Assembly (NCBI GenBank): GCA_023391875.1
Contig: JAEWAB010000004.1
Span: forward strand, 310,001 to 374,000
Length of the DNA: 64,000 nt
From: Bacillota bacterium
GTDB taxonomy: Bacteria; Bacillota; Clostridia; Oscillospirales; Ruminococcaceae
Direction of reading: 5' to 3'
Shown here one piece after another: positions 42,184 through 51,689 of this stretch. Within the stretch, counting starts at the first letter, position 1, and every line of letters starts with the position of its first letter. The notes below the pieces were generated by a model. It ran no database searches and had not been told where the DNA came from. It saw only the letters and a program-made list of their open reading frames with translations. A program made the translations under genes and the position numbers.

Positions 42184-43896
42184 CTATTCTACGCATATGC
42201 GCAGCGGCAGGTTTGACCCCGGAGCTAGCCGTATATCAAACACGGTATTGCCGGAAATGGTATTGCCGTAAAGCTTATCACCGGTAATGATATTCTCCAG
42301 TACGGCGGACACACCCTTTACGGTGATGGATGCACTGTCGTAGTAAGGCTGGAAGCTGCGCAGTACAAAGGTGTTGTTATCGTACATAAACATCGCCACC
42401 TTAGACGGCGCGTCCAGAATTACACGGCTGTCACCGGCAACCGTCTCCCGGATAATCCTAAGCACCGCGCGCGGCAGGTTATAAAGATTGCCGTAGTCGT
42501 CGGGGATGGTGAGTACATAGAGCCGCCCGCTGCCATAGGTGGTTTTCACCAGAATCGGAAAGCTATTATCCTCCCCGAATGCGCCTACCAGTTCCCATGT
42601 ATCGTTGGTGGGGTACTCCAGTTGGGGAATCAGCATGGGGGCATCGCCTGTTACACAGCCGCCGAAACACACCCCGCCGTCGTTGGAGTAGGCAAAACGG
42701 CTTACACTGGCTTTGCGCCCGGTATGATGAATGTTAGCTATCCTATAAAAATCCTGCTGAGTAGCCCGCACAAAACCGGAGGTTACAACCACTACCGAAC
42801 CGTTCAGCAGGCTTTTTTGAACCTTTTCAATAATACTTTTGTCTTTGGCGGCATTCTCGGTTAAAAAGATTGTTTTAGCACGTTCAGGGTAATCCGGTGT
42901 TGGCTCCAGAGGAATACCCAGCATACCGATATAGTTGTGCAGATAATCCTCCCCATGGCCGTGGTAGGGCAGGTAACAAGCGGTGCCTATGGGGCTGCCC
43001 AGCTTTTCGAGCAGGGTGTCCATTTCCTCAAATACCTGACCCGCCACCGGTATAAATAATGAAAAGTGCGATTCCAGCAGAGAACCAAGACTGAAGAGCG
43101 TTGCCTCCTTTGCCCTGGCCAGCAGCGTAAGATAGGCCTGCTCGGCATAGGAGGTTAGGTTATAGGTGCATTCGTACGGGTCGAACCAGCCGCCGCCGTT
43201 GCGCCCGGGCGCAACGTTTTCCAGATAGCGCTGGTTAAAGTAGCTTAAATACTTCGGTAGGTGCTGCTGGGTATAGGTGGGGTTGCGGGTTTCGGTACCG
43301 GTGTAGATTTTATCAAAGATCTTCGGTTCATCCTCCAGATTATAGCCGCATTCCTGATAATGCTCGTACCAGTTGGGGTATTTAATAATCATCTTTACCT
43401 TGGGGTTTACACGCTTGGCTGGGCCAACAATTACATTTTCAGAAATCTCCTTGAGTAGCGCCAGACGAAAGTCGGCCCAGGAGCGTTCTCCCCGCGCTTT
43501 AATACAGTGCTCACATTTGCAGTTGGTAAAGTAGAAATCGTCAAGGATAATCTCATCAAACAAGCTCGCGGTAAACTCAACCACCTCGGTGAGCATCCTG
43601 CGCGTTTCCGGGTTGGTATAGCACAACGGATAAAAGCCGCCCTCGCCGTTTTCAACGGTATCGGTCGTGATGCCGCCGGAGGTTTCAATTCCGCGGCTGT
43701 GGAAGAACGCTATAATCCGCTCAAGCTGTTCCCGTTCAATATAGGCACCGCTGCGGTAGGTTTCGAGGTAAACCTTTGATACCTTCACATGCTTCTCAAT
43801 AAACGCGAATCTTGCCGCGAACGCGTCTATATCCTTGATGTCAATAAGGTTGCCTACAGGGCAGTACACGGCTGCCCCAAAATGCTTATAGGCCAT
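42184..43896 (-). CDS. Putative glycoside hydrolase of unrecognised family
   Basis: 570 residues, no signal peptide. The N-terminal about 300 residues look like a TIM barrel: VSKVYLETYRSG, then IILDDFYFTNCKCEHC with acidic residues at a strand end, then VKMIIKYPNWYEHY and FDKIYTGTETRNP. Then comes a Rossmann-like segment (RAKTIFLTENAAKDKSII) like the GH42 trimerisation domain, and a C-terminal beta domain. The order resembles GH42 but the catalytic Glu motifs of GH42 are missing. It lies 23 nt after a GH31 gene, in the same operon. I cannot assign a family; hydrolysis of a plant oligosaccharide is inferred only from fold impression and context. Confidence 0.6.
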   Translation of the reverse strand: MAYKHFGAAVYCPVGNLIDIKDIDAFAARFAFIEKHVKVSKVYLETYRSGAYIEREQLERIIAFFHSRGIETSGGITTDTVENGEGGFYPLCYTNPETRRMLTEVVEFTASLFDEIILDDFYFTNCKCEHCIKARGERSWADFRLALLKEISENVIVGPAKRVNPKVKMIIKYPNWYEHYQECGYNLEDEPKIFDKIYTGTETRNPTYTQQHLPKYLSYFNQRYLENVAPGRNGGGWFDPYECTYNLTSYAEQAYLTLLARAKEATLFSLGSLLESHFSLFIPVAGQVFEEMDTLLEKLGSPIGTACYLPYHGHGEDYLHNYIGMLGIPLEPTPDYPERAKTIFLTENAAKDKSIIEKVQKSLLNGSVVVVTSGFVRATQQDFYRIANIHHTGRKASVSRFAYSNDGGVCFGGCVTGDAPMLIPQLEYPTNDTWELVGAFGEDNSFPILVKTTYGSGRLYVLTIPDDYGNLYNLPRAVLRIIRETVAGDSRVILDAPSKVAMFMYDNNTFVLRSFQPYYDSASITVKGVSAVLENIITGDKLYGNTISGNTVFDIRLAPGSNLPLRICVE

Positions 43897-43919
43897 GGAA
43901 ATTACTCCTTTTAAAATGA

Positions 43920-45920
43920 TTAAAGAGTGAAATCAACATCTGCGCCATCCTTTATAAAGATGGGTATTACATCAAGCGGCGCCTCGCACACAATCGTTTG
44001 TCCGCCTTCGTAGGTCTTGCCGGTGTGGGTATTCTTCCATACTGCGCTTGCGGGCAGATAAACCGAACGTTCACGCTTGTTTTCCTCCATTACGGGCGCA
44101 ACCAACAGGCTTGGGCCGAACATGTACTCGTCGCTTACCTCCCACGTAGCTGCGTCGTTGGGGAAATCGTAAAACAGCGGGCGGATCACCGGGCCGCCGT
44201 TCTCATGCGTCGCCCGCATCTGCTCAGCGATATAGGGGCGAAGCTGCTCACGCAGGAGCATGTATTTTTTAAAGATTTCATAAGCCTCATCACCGTAACT
44301 CCAAACCTCGTTGGCGGCACCGCTAAAGAACCGGCCACCCCCCACGGTACCCAATGGCTCCTTGTGCGGCAGGCGTTCCCCATGTAGGCGGAATACCGGG
44401 CAGAACGCGCCGTACTCGAACCAGCGGATAATACACTCCCTGAATTCCGGATCGTCCGGGTTGCCACCCAGAAAGCCGCCGATATCGGTTGTCCACCACG
44501 GAATGCCAGAGAGCCCCATATTCAGGCCGGCCGTAAACTGCTCGCGCAGGCCGCGAAAGCTCGAATCCACATCGCCAGACCACACCAGTGCGCCGTAACG
44601 CTGGCTGCCCGCCCATGCGCAGCGCACAAGATTCACGACATCTTGCTGCCCTGCCGCCGTCATACCATCGTAAAACGCTTTGGCATACATGGAGGGGTAA
44701 AGGTTGCTTACGGTGAGCGCCGGGCCGAGGTGATAACGGTAGATGTCAAAATCATACGGGCCGTATTCGGGCTCGGCCTCATCCAGCCAGAAGATTTTAA
44801 CCCCCTTATCGTAGTAGTTTTTCTTTACCTTTTTCCATATGAAATCACGTGCATTGGGGTTGGTGGCGTCAAAAAAGACGTTGTTGCCCAAGAACTCCAT
44901 ATTGGTGGATTGCCCGCGATCGGTTTTCACCAACAGATTATTCCGGCTCATCTCGGTATAGTTTTCGCTATCCTTTGCCACGGTGGGCCATACCGAAACC
45001 ATCAGCTCAATGCCGAGCTCGCGCAGTTCCTTTACCATTGCTTCGGGGTCAGGCCAATAATTGGGGTCAAACTTCCAGTCGCCGTGGTTGGTCCAATGGA
45101 AGAAATCGATTACAATTACGTCCATAGGAAGCCCTCTGCGTTTGTGCTCGCGTGCCACCTCCAGTAGCTCTTGCTGTGTTTGGTAGCGCAGCTTGCACTG
45201 CCAGAAGCCCATGCCATAATCGGGCATCATGGGCGGCTTACCCGTTGCGTTTGCATAGCTATGCACAATTTCGGCGGGGGTGTCACCCGCGGTTAACCAG
45301 TAGTCCAGTTCACCGGTATACTGTGTAAACCACTCGGTTTTGTTCTTGCCAAAGGTGGCGGTGCCTACGGCGGGGTTGTTCCATAAGAACCCATAGCCTA
45401 AGCTTGAAAGCGCAAACGGTACCGAGGCCTGCGTGTTGCGCTGTGCCAGCTCCAGCGTGCAGCCCTTCTGGTTGAGGTAACCGTGCTGGTACTGCCCCAT
45501 GCCAAAGATGCGCTCATCATCCCGCGCCTCAAAACGGGCGGTAAGCTGCCAGCCGCCAAGCATCGGCTTAAGCTCCCGCGCAGGGATGTTCAGCGGGCTG
45601 CAGTATTCATAGAGGTTTTCGCGGTTTCTGACATACTCCTCCAAAAGCAGGTCCCCGTGCTGGTTAAAAAACGAAAGCTTGCCGTTTTGCAATACCTCCG
45701 CAGTCAGCTTACCGTTACGGATAATTGCCTTTTCGGGGGTGATATCAATCGTACATGAGGCGGCAGGCAGGGGAATCAGCGCCCAGTCTTTGCCGGAAAA
45801 TGTGCTCTCTCGGGTGGCTCTAACGCGCAGGCTGTTTTCCCCCCAAGGCTCAATGCGCAGCTTTTCACCGTACAGCGTGCGTGTCAGACGCCCATGATCG
45901 TCTGAAAATAGAGTGTCCAT
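43920..45920 (-). CDS. GH31 glycosidase, probable second alpha-xylosidase
   Basis: 666 residues, no signal peptide. An N-terminal beta-sandwich is followed by the barrel, with the nucleophile D380 in FWLDEAEPEYG and the acid/base D450 in VWSGDVDSS. DFFHWTNHGDWKFDPNYWPDP is the substrate-side motif of a GH31 subgroup distinct from YicI and seen in alpha-xylosidases and related enzymes. Shorter than the GH31 at 31.5 kb and only distantly similar, so not a copy. It may act on a different xylose linkage or on alpha-glucosides. The start follows AGGAAGG; it leads a two-gene operon. Confidence 0.88.
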   Translation of the reverse strand: MDTLFSDDHGRLTRTLYGEKLRIEPWGENSLRVRATRESTFSGKDWALIPLPAASCTIDITPEKAIIRNGKLTAEVLQNGKLSFFNQHGDLLLEEYVRNRENLYEYCSPLNIPARELKPMLGGWQLTARFEARDDERIFGMGQYQHGYLNQKGCTLELAQRNTQASVPFALSSLGYGFLWNNPAVGTATFGKNKTEWFTQYTGELDYWLTAGDTPAEIVHSYANATGKPPMMPDYGMGFWQCKLRYQTQQELLEVAREHKRRGLPMDVIVIDFFHWTNHGDWKFDPNYWPDPEAMVKELRELGIELMVSVWPTVAKDSENYTEMSRNNLLVKTDRGQSTNMEFLGNNVFFDATNPNARDFIWKKVKKNYYDKGVKIFWLDEAEPEYGPYDFDIYRYHLGPALTVSNLYPSMYAKAFYDGMTAAGQQDVVNLVRCAWAGSQRYGALVWSGDVDSSFRGLREQFTAGLNMGLSGIPWWTTDIGGFLGGNPDDPEFRECIIRWFEYGAFCPVFRLHGERLPHKEPLGTVGGGRFFSGAANEVWSYGDEAYEIFKKYMLLREQLRPYIAEQMRATHENGGPVIRPLFYDFPNDAATWEVSDEYMFGPSLLVAPVMEENKRERSVYLPASAVWKNTHTGKTYEGGQTIVCEAPLDVIPIFIKDGADVDFTL

Positions 45921-46090
45921 AGACTTTTGCCTTCCTTTCTATTTATTATAAAGTCTTACGTCGACGGCGGTATTTCTAGCCCTATACTACAATAAGTTTA
46001 GGAAAAATAATATAATGAATTTTTTAGGTGTTAACCCTTAAAAATTAGTGGTTTAAAATCACTTCAATATCCGAGAGTACGCACGATTAA

Positions 46091-46121
46091 AAAAGTGCTG
46101 CCGCTAATTTGCGGCAGCACT
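46091..46121 (-). terminator. Terminator of the AraC regulator gene
   Basis: AGTGCTGCCGC and GCGGCAGCACT form a perfect 11-bp stem with a 6-nt loop, followed on the reverse strand by TTTTTTAATC. Confidence 0.88.
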
Positions 46122-46123
46122 CT

Positions 46124-47011
46124 CTATTTCTCGTTTAAATATGTGCGGTAAAAAGCGTTGCGATAATTAGTGGGTGTAATGCCTTCAATTCTTTTAAAGA
46201 CCTTCATAAAGTATTTTTCATCGTCGAACCCTACCGCATAGGCAATTTCCTTGATAGAAAAATTCGTTTGATACAGCATGGTTTTAGCATTGGAAACGCT
46301 TAATGTATTGAGATATTCTACAAGATGCATACCGGTTTTGCTTCTGAATAGTTTAGAAAAATAGTTGGGATTATAATGAAATTTCTCCGCAACCTCCATG
46401 GTGGAGATGCCTTTATTGTAATTTAAGCGAATCCATTCAATAATGGATTCAAAAGATTGGCTGCTTTCATTGCTGCTATATTGCATCGTGTAATCTGTCA
46501 GAACATTCTGTGTAAGCTGAATCAGGATATTTGTCAGGATAAAATCTGCCGCAAGCGATGTATAATAAGGAGTTTTGCGCGTGTGAAGCAACTGGTGGAA
46601 CAGAATGTCCAATTTGCTGTCCAGCTTTACATTGTCGAATATTGGTAATATGCCCTGCTGTGAAAAGCGCGAATATGGGTTTGCGCTCATGATAGCTATT
46701 ATGCTTTCTGCAGCGGCATGGTCTAAAACAGTGGCATCTCTCAGCTTAAAATGTACCCAGTAAAATGATATTTTACCGCTGGACGGTTTGTAGCCCTTGT
46801 GTGGGTGGTTTGGAAGAATAATCAGCATACTGCCGGGCTTAACAACGTACTGCAAATCATCCTGCTGTATATAAACCTCACCTTCAATGCCAAGAATGAC
46901 TTCATACGTATCAATAACACGTTCGCTATGGATCCATGGATTGTCAAACACCAAGTTCCCGCACGAAACATATGAGATCGGCAGGTTAATCGGAAAGGAA
47001 AGATACTGCAT
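46124..47011 (-). CDS. AraC-family regulator with cupin sensing domain
   Basis: 295 residues. Residues 1-150 are a cupin sugar-binding arm (YEVILGIEGEVYIQQDD, then PGSMLIILPNHPHKGY). The C-terminal AraC domain has MEVAEKFHYNPNYFSKLFRSKTG and IKEIAYAVGFDDEKYFMKVFKR. It is divergent from the GH127 operon across about 160 nt, the classic layout for a local activator responding to a monosaccharide. The effector is unknown. Promoter at 47075-47103. Confidence 0.9.
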   Translation of the reverse strand: MQYLSFPINLPISYVSCGNLVFDNPWIHSERVIDTYEVILGIEGEVYIQQDDLQYVVKPGSMLIILPNHPHKGYKPSSGKISFYWVHFKLRDATVLDHAAAESIIAIMSANPYSRFSQQGILPIFDNVKLDSKLDILFHQLLHTRKTPYYTSLAADFILTNILIQLTQNVLTDYTMQYSSNESSQSFESIIEWIRLNYNKGISTMEVAEKFHYNPNYFSKLFRSKTGMHLVEYLNTLSVSNAKTMLYQTNFSIKEIAYAVGFDDEKYFMKVFKRIEGITPTNYRNAFYRTYLNEK

Positions 47012-47074
47012 AGTGAGTTTTGTCCACCTTTTATATTTATTTCTTTACTTACAATACTCGTGCGGTATGTTAAT

Positions 47075-47103
47075 ATTGTACTATAAATTACGGGAATAAT
47101 CAA
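47075..47103 (-). promoter_or_regulatory. Promoter of the AraC regulator gene
   Basis: Reverse strand: TTGATT (47103-47098), 17-nt spacer, TACAAT (47080-47075). No comparably good rightward promoter was seen for GH127, which fits activator-dependent transcription. Confidence 0.55.
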
Positions 47104-47174
47104 TAATTTAGGTATTATGTATAGGAACTAATAAAATATGCATTATACAAGGGTTGTTCCAAGGAGGAAGCACT

Positions 47175-49121
47175 GTGCCAAATGGAAAAAAACAAACAAC
47201 CGGGTACAATGAAATAATTTGGAAGGATACGAATATTACCGAAGGATTTTGGGAAGAGATTCAACGAAGAATACTTCAGGTTACCCTCCCAATAGAATAT
47301 GAACAATGCTTGAAAACAGGGAGAATTTCCGCATTAGAATGCGATTGGAAGCCTGGAGACCCGTACCAACCCCACTTCTTTTGGGACTCGGATATCGCCA
47401 AATGGATAGAAGCGGCCTCCTACAGTCTGGCGCTGTGCTGGGACGAGAGTTTAATTGAAAAGGTGGACAAAATCGTTGATTCTATTGAAAAAGCGCAGCA
47501 GGAAGACGGATATTTTAATATCTACTACACGGTTGTAGAACCGGGGCAGCGCTTTACCTACCTTAAGAGAATGCATGAGCTTTATTGTCTTGGACATATG
47601 ATCGAGGGCGCGGTCGCCTATCATCAGGTGACGGGTAAAACAAAACTGCTTGATATTGTAAGCCGCTATGCAGACCTATTATGTACGCTGTTTGGCAGCG
47701 GTGAAGGCCAAATCCGGGGCTATGACGGGCACCCCGAAATAGAGCTTGCCCTCGTAAAACTCTATAAAACCACGGGACAACAAAAATACCTCACATTAAG
47801 TAAATTCTTCGTGGATGAGCGCGGAACATCTCCTTCGTTTTTTGAAAAGGAATGTGAGCAACGCGGTGAGCCGGAAGAAAACAGAAAATATCGATTCGAC
47901 ATGCAGGGTATGTATGCTTATTATCAGGCACATATGCCTGTTAGGGAACAAACTCGTGCTGTAGGCCATGCGGTTCGCGCGATGTACCTTTATTCCGGCA
48001 TGGCTGACGTGGCGACGTATACTGATGATGCTTCCTTACACCACGCATGTAAAACCCTTTGGGATAACGTGGTGCAAAGGCAGATGTATGTTACGGGGGG
48101 CATTGGCCCCAATCCCAGTGGTGAACGCTTTACGTATGATTATAATCTGCCGAACAGCATGGCATACAATGAAACCTGCGCATCCATAGGGCTTTTCATG
48201 TTTACCTACAGGATGATGTTGACTTCACCGCACGGTGAATACGGCGACGTGATGGAGCGTTGCCTGTATAACAACATTTTGGGAGGCGTCTCACTTAGTG
48301 GTGACCGGTTTTACTATGCAAATCCGCTTTCGGCGCATCCGGCGGCCTATCAGAATATGAATGAGGACCGTTCCCACATTACGCTCATGCGGCAGAAATG
48401 GTTTGAGGTTGCATGCTGCCCTCCGAATCTTGCCCGCCTGATGATGTCGCTAAGCGGTTACATCTATATTCACAACCAGTCTTCGTTGATTGTAAACCTC
48501 TTTATCAACAGCAGTACCGACGTGACGCTTAATGATACAAAGGTTACGGTTTCACAGCAGAGCAACTACCCATGGGAACCAAGCATTAATATCGCCGTAG
48601 CTCCGGCAAAGCCTTGCACCTTTACCTTACAGTTAAGGCTAGCATCCTGGAGCAAAAAATATCAAATTAAGATTAACGGTATGCTCTATGAAGAATATAT
48701 TCTAAAAGATGGATTTTTGTGTATCACCAGGGAATGGAATCCGACCGATGTGGTTGAGCTTTTGTTGGACATGCACGTGCGTAGAATAGAAGCGAGACCG
48801 GAGGTTACCGCCGATTGCGGTAGAATTGCTTTAGAAAGGGGGCCTATCGTATATTGTTTTGAAGAAACGGACAATGGCAAAAACTTAGAAGACATCACGT
48901 TAACCACAGACGTGATACAAGAGGTTTATTCCCCTGATCTGCTTGGCGGTATTGTAGCACTTACGATGACAGGGTATCAACGTACAACGCAGGATTGGCC
49001 ACAGCAGCAGTTATATCGTGAACAGGAAAACGGAGAACAGAAGATGGCTTTGACGGCCATACCATTTTACAGTCGTCTTAACCGGACATCGGGCGAGATG
49101 ATTGTTTGGATAAAGTCATAA
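47175..49121 (+). CDS. GH127 glycosidase, beta-L-arabinofuranosidase-like
   Basis: 648 residues. The Zn-thiolate active site of GH127 is complete: E333 and C335 in NETCASIG, and C414-C415 in EVACCPPNLARL, matching E338, C340, C417 and C418 of HypBA1, where C417 is the nucleophile. An alpha/alpha-barrel is followed by C-terminal beta domains. I start at the GTG 47175, 6 nt after AAGGAGGA; an upstream in-frame TTG overlaps the leader. Without a signal peptide it is intracellular. Known GH127 enzymes act on beta-L-arabinofuranosides or rhamnogalacturonan-II sugars; the substrate here is open. Confidence 0.93.
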   Translation: MPNGKKQTTGYNEIIWKDTNITEGFWEEIQRRILQVTLPIEYEQCLKTGRISALECDWKPGDPYQPHFFWDSDIAKWIEAASYSLALCWDESLIEKVDKIVDSIEKAQQEDGYFNIYYTVVEPGQRFTYLKRMHELYCLGHMIEGAVAYHQVTGKTKLLDIVSRYADLLCTLFGSGEGQIRGYDGHPEIELALVKLYKTTGQQKYLTLSKFFVDERGTSPSFFEKECEQRGEPEENRKYRFDMQGMYAYYQAHMPVREQTRAVGHAVRAMYLYSGMADVATYTDDASLHHACKTLWDNVVQRQMYVTGGIGPNPSGERFTYDYNLPNSMAYNETCASIGLFMFTYRMMLTSPHGEYGDVMERCLYNNILGGVSLSGDRFYYANPLSAHPAAYQNMNEDRSHITLMRQKWFEVACCPPNLARLMMSLSGYIYIHNQSSLIVNLFINSSTDVTLNDTKVTVSQQSNYPWEPSINIAVAPAKPCTFTLQLRLASWSKKYQIKINGMLYEEYILKDGFLCITREWNPTDVVELLLDMHVRRIEARPEVTADCGRIALERGPIVYCFEETDNGKNLEDITLTTDVIQEVYSPDLLGGIVALTMTGYQRTTQDWPQQQLYREQENGEQKMALTAIPFYSRLNRTSGEMIVWIKS

Positions 49122-49152
49122 CCAAGCTAAAGAATAAAGTGGAGGATTAAAC

Positions 49153-50496
49153 ATGAAAAAGATTATTGCACTGTTTCTAGCAGCAACCATGTCTCTCACA
49201 CTATTAGCATCTTGTGCGGCTCAGAACTCATCAACTTCCTCAACCGAACCTTCAAGCGCGGCGGTGTCACAAGAACCACAGAGCACAGAGAAGCCTTCGT
49301 TAACCGTATGGCTTAAAAAAGAAGTTAACGAAACCACCAACAGCATGATCGAAGCTAGAGTTAAAGAATTTGGCGAGAAAAATAATGTGAATGTAACGGT
49401 AGAACTCGTACCTTATGAAAAGTTATATCCCATGTGGACATCCGCCATTGAGGCGAAAACCCTGCCGGATGTGTCGTTCTTCCAGTACCAAGAGGCTGGC
49501 CAATTTTATGCGCAGGACCTCTTACTGGATGTAACCGATCTCGTTGGCGACATTGAAGCGAAAAACGGTGACATCATCGATTCGCTTGTAAAACCTGCTG
49601 TTTTTGGCGGCAAGACTTATGCCGTTCCTCAAAAATTCTATTCCGTAGCTCTGCATTATAGAAAAGATCTGCTCGAGGCAGCGGGCTACAGCGAACCGCC
49701 AAAAACATGGGATGAATTCCGTGAGATGGCAAAGAAGTTAACCGATGCGTCCAAGGGCATTTATGGCGCAGGTATCGGCCTCGGCTCTACCAATTCCGAT
49801 GCAGAGTGGCTCAATCAGGTAACCCTTTGGGGCCAGGGCGGCGCTTTGGTGGCCGAAGATAGCAAAACCATTATTGCAAACAGCCCCAAAACCGTAGCGG
49901 CGCTTGATTACATCTCTTCCATATTCCTTAATGACAATTCTACTCCTCCGTCCTCCGTAAACTGGGACGATGCCGCAAATAACAAGGCTTACTTAAGCGG
50001 ACAGGTTGCTATGGTTTTCAATGCGGGAACACTGCTTGCCGCTATCAAAAAAGATAATCCTGAGCTATATGAAAAAACGGGTATTGCGCCTATCCCCAGT
50101 GGCTCCGAAGGCTTCTTTACGCCAAGTGCGGGCTCGTACCTCGGCATTTTCAATACAACCAAGCAGCCGGACCTTGCCAAGCAGTTAATTGCCTACGTAT
50201 ACGAGTATGACTGGTACAAATCGTGGATGGATGTAGAGATGCCGTCTATCGTGCCCGTATATGAAAAATCCAAGGAAGATCCTGCATGGCAGACTGAGCT
50301 CACCAAACCGTTTATCGATTCGATGTCTGGCCTTTGCTTCATCGGCTATCCCGGTGAGTATACCCCTAAAGCGGGCGAGCTTTTTAACCTCAAGCTTCTC
50401 AACAAGACCATTGAGAATATTGTTGTAAATAAAGTAACCCCTCAGGCCGCTGCAGATGAACTGCAAAAAGAGATTGAAGCTGTCTATAATAAGTAG
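49153..50496 (+). CDS. Sugar ABC transporter substrate-binding lipoprotein
   Basis: 447 residues. Signal peptide with lipobox LLASC (C21), a Ser/Thr linker and then a family 1 extracellular binding fold (PSLTVWLKKEVNETTNSM, then LYPMWTSAIEAKTLPDV, PPKTWDEFREMAKKLTD). It presents a mono- or oligosaccharide to the two permeases downstream. It is unrelated in detail to the LplA-like protein at 38 kb, so the two transporters import different sugars. The ATG follows TGGAGGATTAAAC. Confidence 0.92.
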   Translation: MKKIIALFLAATMSLTLLASCAAQNSSTSSTEPSSAAVSQEPQSTEKPSLTVWLKKEVNETTNSMIEARVKEFGEKNNVNVTVELVPYEKLYPMWTSAIEAKTLPDVSFFQYQEAGQFYAQDLLLDVTDLVGDIEAKNGDIIDSLVKPAVFGGKTYAVPQKFYSVALHYRKDLLEAAGYSEPPKTWDEFREMAKKLTDASKGIYGAGIGLGSTNSDAEWLNQVTLWGQGGALVAEDSKTIIANSPKTVAALDYISSIFLNDNSTPPSSVNWDDAANNKAYLSGQVAMVFNAGTLLAAIKKDNPELYEKTGIAPIPSGSEGFFTPSAGSYLGIFNTTKQPDLAKQLIAYVYEYDWYKSWMDVEMPSIVPVYEKSKEDPAWQTELTKPFIDSMSGLCFIGYPGEYTPKAGELFNLKLLNKTIENIVVNKVTPQAAADELQKEIEAVYNK

Positions 50497-50516
50497 TAAA
50501 CCGTAAGTAGCCACAA

Positions 50517-50552
50517 AAGATTGATTTTCCGGTTCTCCGGAAAATCAATCTT
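50517..50552 (+). terminator. Intra-operon stem-loop after the binding-protein gene
   Basis: A perfect 16-bp stem AAGATTGATTTTCCGG with its complement, TTCT loop and only a short T-stretch. Such hairpins often let a binding protein be made in excess over its permeases, by partial termination or 3'-end protection. Confidence 0.65.
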
Positions 50553-50755
50553 TCAAAAAGTATTCAAGAGAGTATCTTAGGTTTAATTATTATAACTTTG
50601 AAAAACTATCTGTAGACTAAAAGCCCTCCTGCCCCAATGGCGGTAACGATACTTTTTTCAAATTGGCTTTATGTCCTTCTGAAAAGTTTGCGGCCGCCTT
50701 CCTGCGCAGCAAGAGGGAGCAGCCAACCCGGGGCATAAAACCCAAAAGGAAGGAC

Positions 50756-51670
50756 ATGGATCTAATAATGAAAAAATCGTTTGTTCAAAGATGGACAAGA
50801 GCGCAAAGAACAGAATTGTTCGGATACTGTCTGATAGCGCCTGTGATACTATATCTGCTGGTATTCATGCTCGTTCCGTTTATATGGGCCGCCTGGACCA
50901 GTTTTACAAGCAAATCAATTGGCTCCAACGCTGATTTTGTTGGCTTGTCGAACTTCATAGAGTTAGTATCCGACAAGATTTTTAGGAAATCTGTCTTTAA
51001 TACTATTTACTATACTGTCGCTGCTGTAGCGGGTAAGTTCGTTTTAGGGATGATTATAGCGCTGGTACTTAACACTAAAATACCCCTGAAGAATGTCTCG
51101 CGTGTTCTTTTATTTATTCCGTGGACAATTCCCACACTGGTTTCTGCACTAACATGGAAATGGATGTATTCAGATGTCGGTGGCCTCTTTAATTTTCTGC
51201 TTCAGCAGGTTGGCCTCGTGAACCAGCCGGTACCATGGCTTTACGACTCTAAACTGGCCATGCTCTCCATTATCATTGCAAACATTTGGCGAGGCGCGCC
51301 CTTTATCGGAATATCCATTCTTGCCGGGCTTCAGGCTATTTCCGGCGACTATTACGAGGCGGCAAAAATAGATGGCGCGGGTGTAATCAGATGCTATTTC
51401 TCTATTACACTTCCAATGATTAAGGAAGTCATTGTTTTGTCAACGCTGATAACGACAATCTGGACTTTTAATGATTTCGAAATTGTATGGCTGCTTACAG
51501 GAGGAGGACCGGGTAATTCAACTCAGATTCTTTCTACCTACGGATACACCGTTGGTTTTATGAATCTGGACATTTCAAAAGCGATTTCCTCCTCTATGAT
51601 TGCAATGCCATTTTTAATTATTCTGATTACCCTTGTAACAAACCGCTTTAAAAAGGCCGAGGTAAACTGA
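50756..51670 (+). CDS. Sugar ABC transporter permease (MalF-like)
   Basis: 304 residues with six membrane helices. Features are FGYCLIAPVILYLLVFMLVP, LLFIPWTIPTLVSALTWKWM and the EAA loop YYEAAKIDGAGVIRCYFSITLP. I start at the ATG 50756, 5 nt after AAGGA; the frame is open upstream but lacks a binding site. It pairs with the next permease, 19 nt downstream. There is no ATPase gene in the operon. Confidence 0.93.
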   Translation: MDLIMKKSFVQRWTRAQRTELFGYCLIAPVILYLLVFMLVPFIWAAWTSFTSKSIGSNADFVGLSNFIELVSDKIFRKSVFNTIYYTVAAVAGKFVLGMIIALVLNTKIPLKNVSRVLLFIPWTIPTLVSALTWKWMYSDVGGLFNFLLQQVGLVNQPVPWLYDSKLAMLSIIIANIWRGAPFIGISILAGLQAISGDYYEAAKIDGAGVIRCYFSITLPMIKEVIVLSTLITTIWTFNDFEIVWLLTGGGPGNSTQILSTYGYTVGFMNLDISKAISSSMIAMPFLIILITLVTNRFKKAEVN

Positions 51671-51689
51671 AGAAAGGAGGTCTGGACCC

